DNA of 64,000 bases from Petunia secreta (Eukaryota > Streptophyta > Magnoliopsida > Solanales > Solanaceae): the NCBI GenBank assembly GCA_029990175.1, contig JARKIP010000005.1, positions 48,287,001 through 48,351,000 on the forward strand. The letters run 5' to 3'. Both the position numbers and the translations under genes were made by a program. Positions within the stretch are counted from its first letter, which is position 1. The number at the start of each line of letters is the position of its first letter. Positions 62,001 through 64,000 of the stretch are shown here, piece after piece. A model generated the notes under the pieces. The model was not told where the DNA came from. It made no database searches and was given only the letters and a program-made list of their open reading frames with translations.

Positions 62001-62520
62001 TCCAAGGGCTATCCCTGGCAATCAATCAAAACCTCACTCCGTTAGAGATAGAGACAGACTCCTCGGATTTAATAAGGTTAATAGGTAAACCAACACCTAC
62101 TTATGCTTCTCTTATCTTAACTTGCAGGTCAATGATGATCCAGCTGAAGGTGCAAACATTCAGGCATAACTATCGGCAAGGAAATAGAGTTGCGCACCTC
62201 ATGGCAAAGGGAACTCCAACTCAGTCCAATATCCTTTCTAGTCATTATGCACTACCTCCGGTTTTTGCCCAGCAATGCTTGTTGGAAGATAGAGAGGGCT
62301 GTGCTGCTATTATTAGGTCTTCGGAAAATAATTGTGTTATGTTATCTACTTTAGGGAACCAGAATGCGCTTAATGCCATTTCTTCCCCTCGTAATGTTGG
62401 TTGTAATAATAATAGCAATATGGCTACTCGTATTAGCCGTATTAACGCTCCTTGTACTATTTCGTAATTATCCTTAATATAATGTCATGTTTCTACCAAA
62501 AAAAAAAAATAGCCAAAATA
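59017..62520 (+). mobile_element. LINE (L1-like), 5' truncated
   Basis: The 13-bp target duplication aatagccaaaata lies at 59017-59029 and again at 62508-62520, the right copy preceded by about 12 A residues. The body (59030-62507) therefore starts inside ORF2, has lost the endonuclease and ORF1, and ends in poly(A). An intact target duplication and uninterrupted frame point to a young insertion. Confidence 0.9.
59030..62467 (+). CDS. LINE ORF2 fragment: reverse transcriptase and RNase H
   Basis: About 1145 codons without a stop. Order: RT N-terminal region (NWLNQGDANTKFF), RT core from about 59590 (KAPGPDGLHPFFFQKYW, IPKFKN, RPIGLCN, DLEKAFDRLEW, TRGIRQGDPMSPYLF), active site LLFADD at 60323-60340, zinc-binding RT C-terminal domain (FLWQCLHNRLPTR, CPGC, EDPYHIFVGC) near 61400-61550, and RNase H near 61850-62215 (NIDGAYSG, EIETDSS). 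The endonuclease is missing. The frame is also open upstream to an ATG at 58892, adding 46 host-derived codons, so a chimeric 1191-residue protein is possible on paper. Confidence 0.92.
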   Translation: MVGNPDFRNIVNSVWTNNAFIEASKIFEEEITAWNKNVFGNIFKEKSTLLARINGIQSSPHFPTSHFLKNLEQKLVTDFNNLLKNEEEFWKLKSRINWLNQGDANTKFFQVTTLNRRRKNRITHFQDDQGNFIFDHAAIARHVTTYFENLFHTSHNSSNLSPLSVESAWFSKTDLSNLDCPLTDNEITQAVFSFQPYKAPGPDGLHPFFFQKYWDIIGPSVKSFCHQVFTTSTIPQYANSTYLCLIPKFKNAVNLKNFRPIGLCNTIYKIITKIISNRIKPYLDNLISPCQASFLKNRRASDNAIIIQEILNKFSHMKGAKGEMLIKIDLEKAFDRLEWSFIRTMLAFFKFPPNITNLILSCVSSSSISILVNGTKTPSFYPTRGIRQGDPMSPYLFILCLELLTIYINHKVDLNLWNPIKIAPQGPEISHLLFADDLTFMSKANVRSVSAIKETLDLFCDLSGEKVNTAKSKMVFSRNISPQVARHLGNILNINISKTFGKYLGFPMLNSKPRHKDYQFLIDNLQTKLSNWKTNFLNMAGRTTLIISTLNTIPNHIMQYHSLPIRTLKTIDKIQRNFLWGTTSAKKKLHLISWDTITKPKHLGGLAIVKAKTKNIALLTSLAWRCFSSPSTLWARVIINKYVANRVTQTKSFIWHNISTVWPICNDHSHWIVGNGKTISFWNQSWLPTRTPIRTLISGPLTREDANLKVADVISDPSQLSFVLPDNINLDLNHLLLNTQHSDIDYPIWNLNSNGLFTIKSTYSAIEPHTSNTQDFGWIWSIKTLNKIKFFLWQCLHNRLPTRFYLQKIGINIDAICPGCKLVNEDPYHIFVGCPLAKKFWDSCNINMNLPNNSEWLSKARDLSPRLNTTYYGWLEFLSFALWNLWLNRNNNHINNLATSLKFEHVHSKTIEFILLTKKDVRINRQINISVSWHPPPRGSIKLNIDGAYSGANNKASVGGVFRNTNGDWILGFHKKVQGQNHLHVELLAFFQGLSLAINQNLTPLEIETDSSDLIRLIGKPTPTYASLILTCRSMMIQLKVQTFRHNYRQGNRVAHLMAKGTPTQSNILSSHYALPPVFAQQCLLEDREGCAAIIRSSENNCVMLSTLGNQNALNAISSPRNVGCNNNSNMATRISRINAPCTIS

Positions 62521-63300
62521 TGCTATATTTGATATACCCCTTCCCCCAAAGTTTGACTCTTTCTTTTCTTTTAACTTTTCAGAATTTTTTTTCCTTTTCA
62601 ATTTTTCATAAATTAAAACTTAATGGATTGGGATACTCAAAACTTAAGCCAAATAAAATTATTCTAGACTAAAACAGTCCCAGGACCTCAAAACAATCTC
62701 AACAACTCAAAATCATAAAGACTTACAACTAAGTTAATTTACCTGCTCCAATCAAGACTTAAAAATATAGTACACAAATTCTTATATAACCCTTCATACT
62801 TTGAGACATCTCGAAACAGTCTTATGAGAACACTAAACAAGAAAGAGTTACCAGGCTTATGCTTAAACTAAATTAAACTAGGAAATCCAAACCCATGCTC
62901 AAACAGGTTTCACAATAATTCTCAATACAAAATCAGGAAAAAAGTATACATGCATACTCCATGTACTAATTGTAACAGAAGAAAAGGACAATAAGATGAT
63001 TTCATTTTTCATGTTGATACTAAAACTAAACTATGAACTTAAACCAACAAGAGAAATAGAAGATTTCATTCCATTTATGTTAATACTACACCAGATTATA
63101 AAATTAAGCTTGTTTATGCCTAAATTTGTTCGTCTAGGTTAAACACTTAAATTTATGAAGGGGTGTCAAGCAATACAGTAAAATACAACGAAAAGTAAGT
63201 AAATAAAGAAAACAATAAAAGAAAAGAAAGTAAAGAGCTTTTATTCCTTGAGAATAGCCGGATTCATGGTGAATCGCTTGATCTACAATACAATGCGAGG
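62521..63300. other. AT-rich sequence, no gene recognised
   Basis: Continues the sequence interrupted by the LINE. Only short open frames of low complexity. Confidence 0.4.
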
Positions 63301-63305
63301 AGGGG

Positions 63306-63314
63306 TATTTATAG
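63306..63314 (-). promoter_or_regulatory. Minus-strand TATA box in LTR-like sequence
   Basis: The minus strand reads CTATAAATA. About 60-70 bp downstream on that strand is AATAAA (63240-63247), a spacing reminiscent of an LTR U3-R. No LTR partner was found. Confidence 0.4.
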
Positions 63315-63830
63315 CAGTGGATACCCAGTCCTAATTAAGGTAAAATACAAAGACTAATAAGGCTCATGGGCCTATAAACTCAAGGCGGTGGTATATACGA
63401 AACCCTAACTAGAAGACTGTAACCCTAAGGTGGCTTTCCTGAATGGTTGTAACTCGTAGAACGGGCATGTATCTAGTATGTTCGGTGATTTGTTGGATAA
63501 GTCTAGTCTCGCCAGCTGGACTCGTATCCCCATAATAATGGGTGGCATATTTTTGCTCACACAGTTAGTCCCCCACTTACTGAGTGCTGACACAAGCAAT
63601 CAGGAAGTGAAAGCAACGTGAAAGATATCTCACAGACTCCTTGAAACTCGTAGTATCTTTGACCAAGACTGATGCTAATTTATTCAAGAACTTCACACGT
63701 CTTTATCTAGGTTGTTGATGTTAATTACATGCACCATTCCAAGAATACTTTATGCTGCGCCGAATCATTTCATATCTCAGGGCATAATTACGCTTGACCG
63801 TTTCGAGATCCGTTCTTATCCCTTTCAGTC

Positions 63831-63840
63831 TATAAATAAG
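63831..63840 (+). promoter_or_regulatory. Plus-strand TATA box near the window end
   Basis: TATAAATAAG, about 80 bp before ATG codons at 63909 and 63917. Confidence 0.45.
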
Positions 63841-63908
63841 GGCTTCGTGATAGTGGTAAAATAACAACTCTCCTTCAGAAAAATAGTTCATCTTCTTCAA
63901 AGTTCTTC

Positions 63909-64000
63909 ATGAAAGAATGGTTCCCCTATCTTCAAAAATATTTCTTCGATCCTGGTTTGATATTCCCAGAAAATCACCTTCATTCTGAATGGACGGTGCT
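63909..64000 (+). CDS. Possible ORF running off the window end
   Basis: From the ATG at 63909 the frame is open to the last base (30 codons, MKEWFPYLQKYFFDPGLIFP at its start). The ATG at 63917 in another frame closes after 23 codons. It may be a retroelement leader ORF or a gene; too short to identify. Confidence 0.3.
   Translation, partial: MKEWFPYLQKYFFDPGLIFPENHLHSEWTV

Noticed and set aside
1..64000. S-RNase gene near the F-box gene
   Set aside because: Searched by eye for the secreted T2 RNase active-site histidine motifs; none seen in this window.

Overview
The window is plant nuclear DNA, most probably from a Solanaceae species. The only gene that looks like a normal, intact host gene is an intronless F-box gene of the S-locus F-box (SLF) type at about 2880-4088 (+). 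Nearly all the rest is retrotransposon: Ty3/gypsy of several lineages, a Ty1/copia fragment, a TRIM and a LINE, inserted into one another. A CRM-type (centromeric) retrotransposon and deep nesting suggest low-recombination, pericentromeric chromatin. That is the setting known for the gametophytic self-incompatibility locus of Solanaceae, but no S-RNase gene is visible here, so S-locus identity is an inference.

Layout. 1-2167: 5' part of a minus-strand chromovirus-like Ty3/gypsy element (LTR, gag, start of protease). 2880-4088: SLF-like gene. 5085-6857 and 14355-14395: old LTR-derived sequence, tandemly duplicated and itself split by a ~0.84 kb insertion (about 5936-6780). 6858-14354: complete CRM-like element with 731-bp LTRs, target duplication AGGTT, and one gag-pol frame broken only by in-frame stops. 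14396-22260: decayed minus-strand Tekay/Del-like element, carrying a three-LTR TRIM at 18568-19275 (target duplication CTCTC). 22440-23490: scraps of a gypsy RT and of a copia RNase H with its 3' LTR.

24299-56879: one giant minus-strand Tat-lineage element (3.6-kb LTRs, target duplication GGTTT). It has gag, a pol lacking protease and RT core, a dual RNase H, integrase, and two tandem upstream ORFs resembling the plant mobile domain. A second Tat-type element, 28627-43735 (4.1-kb LTRs, target duplication GTATG), sits inside a 70-bp tandem array of the first. It keeps gag but has no pol; in its place lies a 117-bp tandem array. Both Tat elements share leader sequence, primer-binding site, polypurine tract, tandem AU-rich hairpins and a TACGTA stem-loop, although their coding content differs.

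56880-58891: LTR-like and unclassified sequence. 59030-62507: a 5'-truncated LINE with intact RT and RNase H, a poly(A) tail and a 13-bp target duplication. 62521-64000: AT-rich sequence with LTR/promoter-like signals and an ORF running off the end.

Order of events from nesting: old LTRs, then the CRM and outer Tat insertions, then the inner Tat, whose LTRs are nearly identical. All coordinates come from reading the sequence; domain names come from motif recognition, not database searches.
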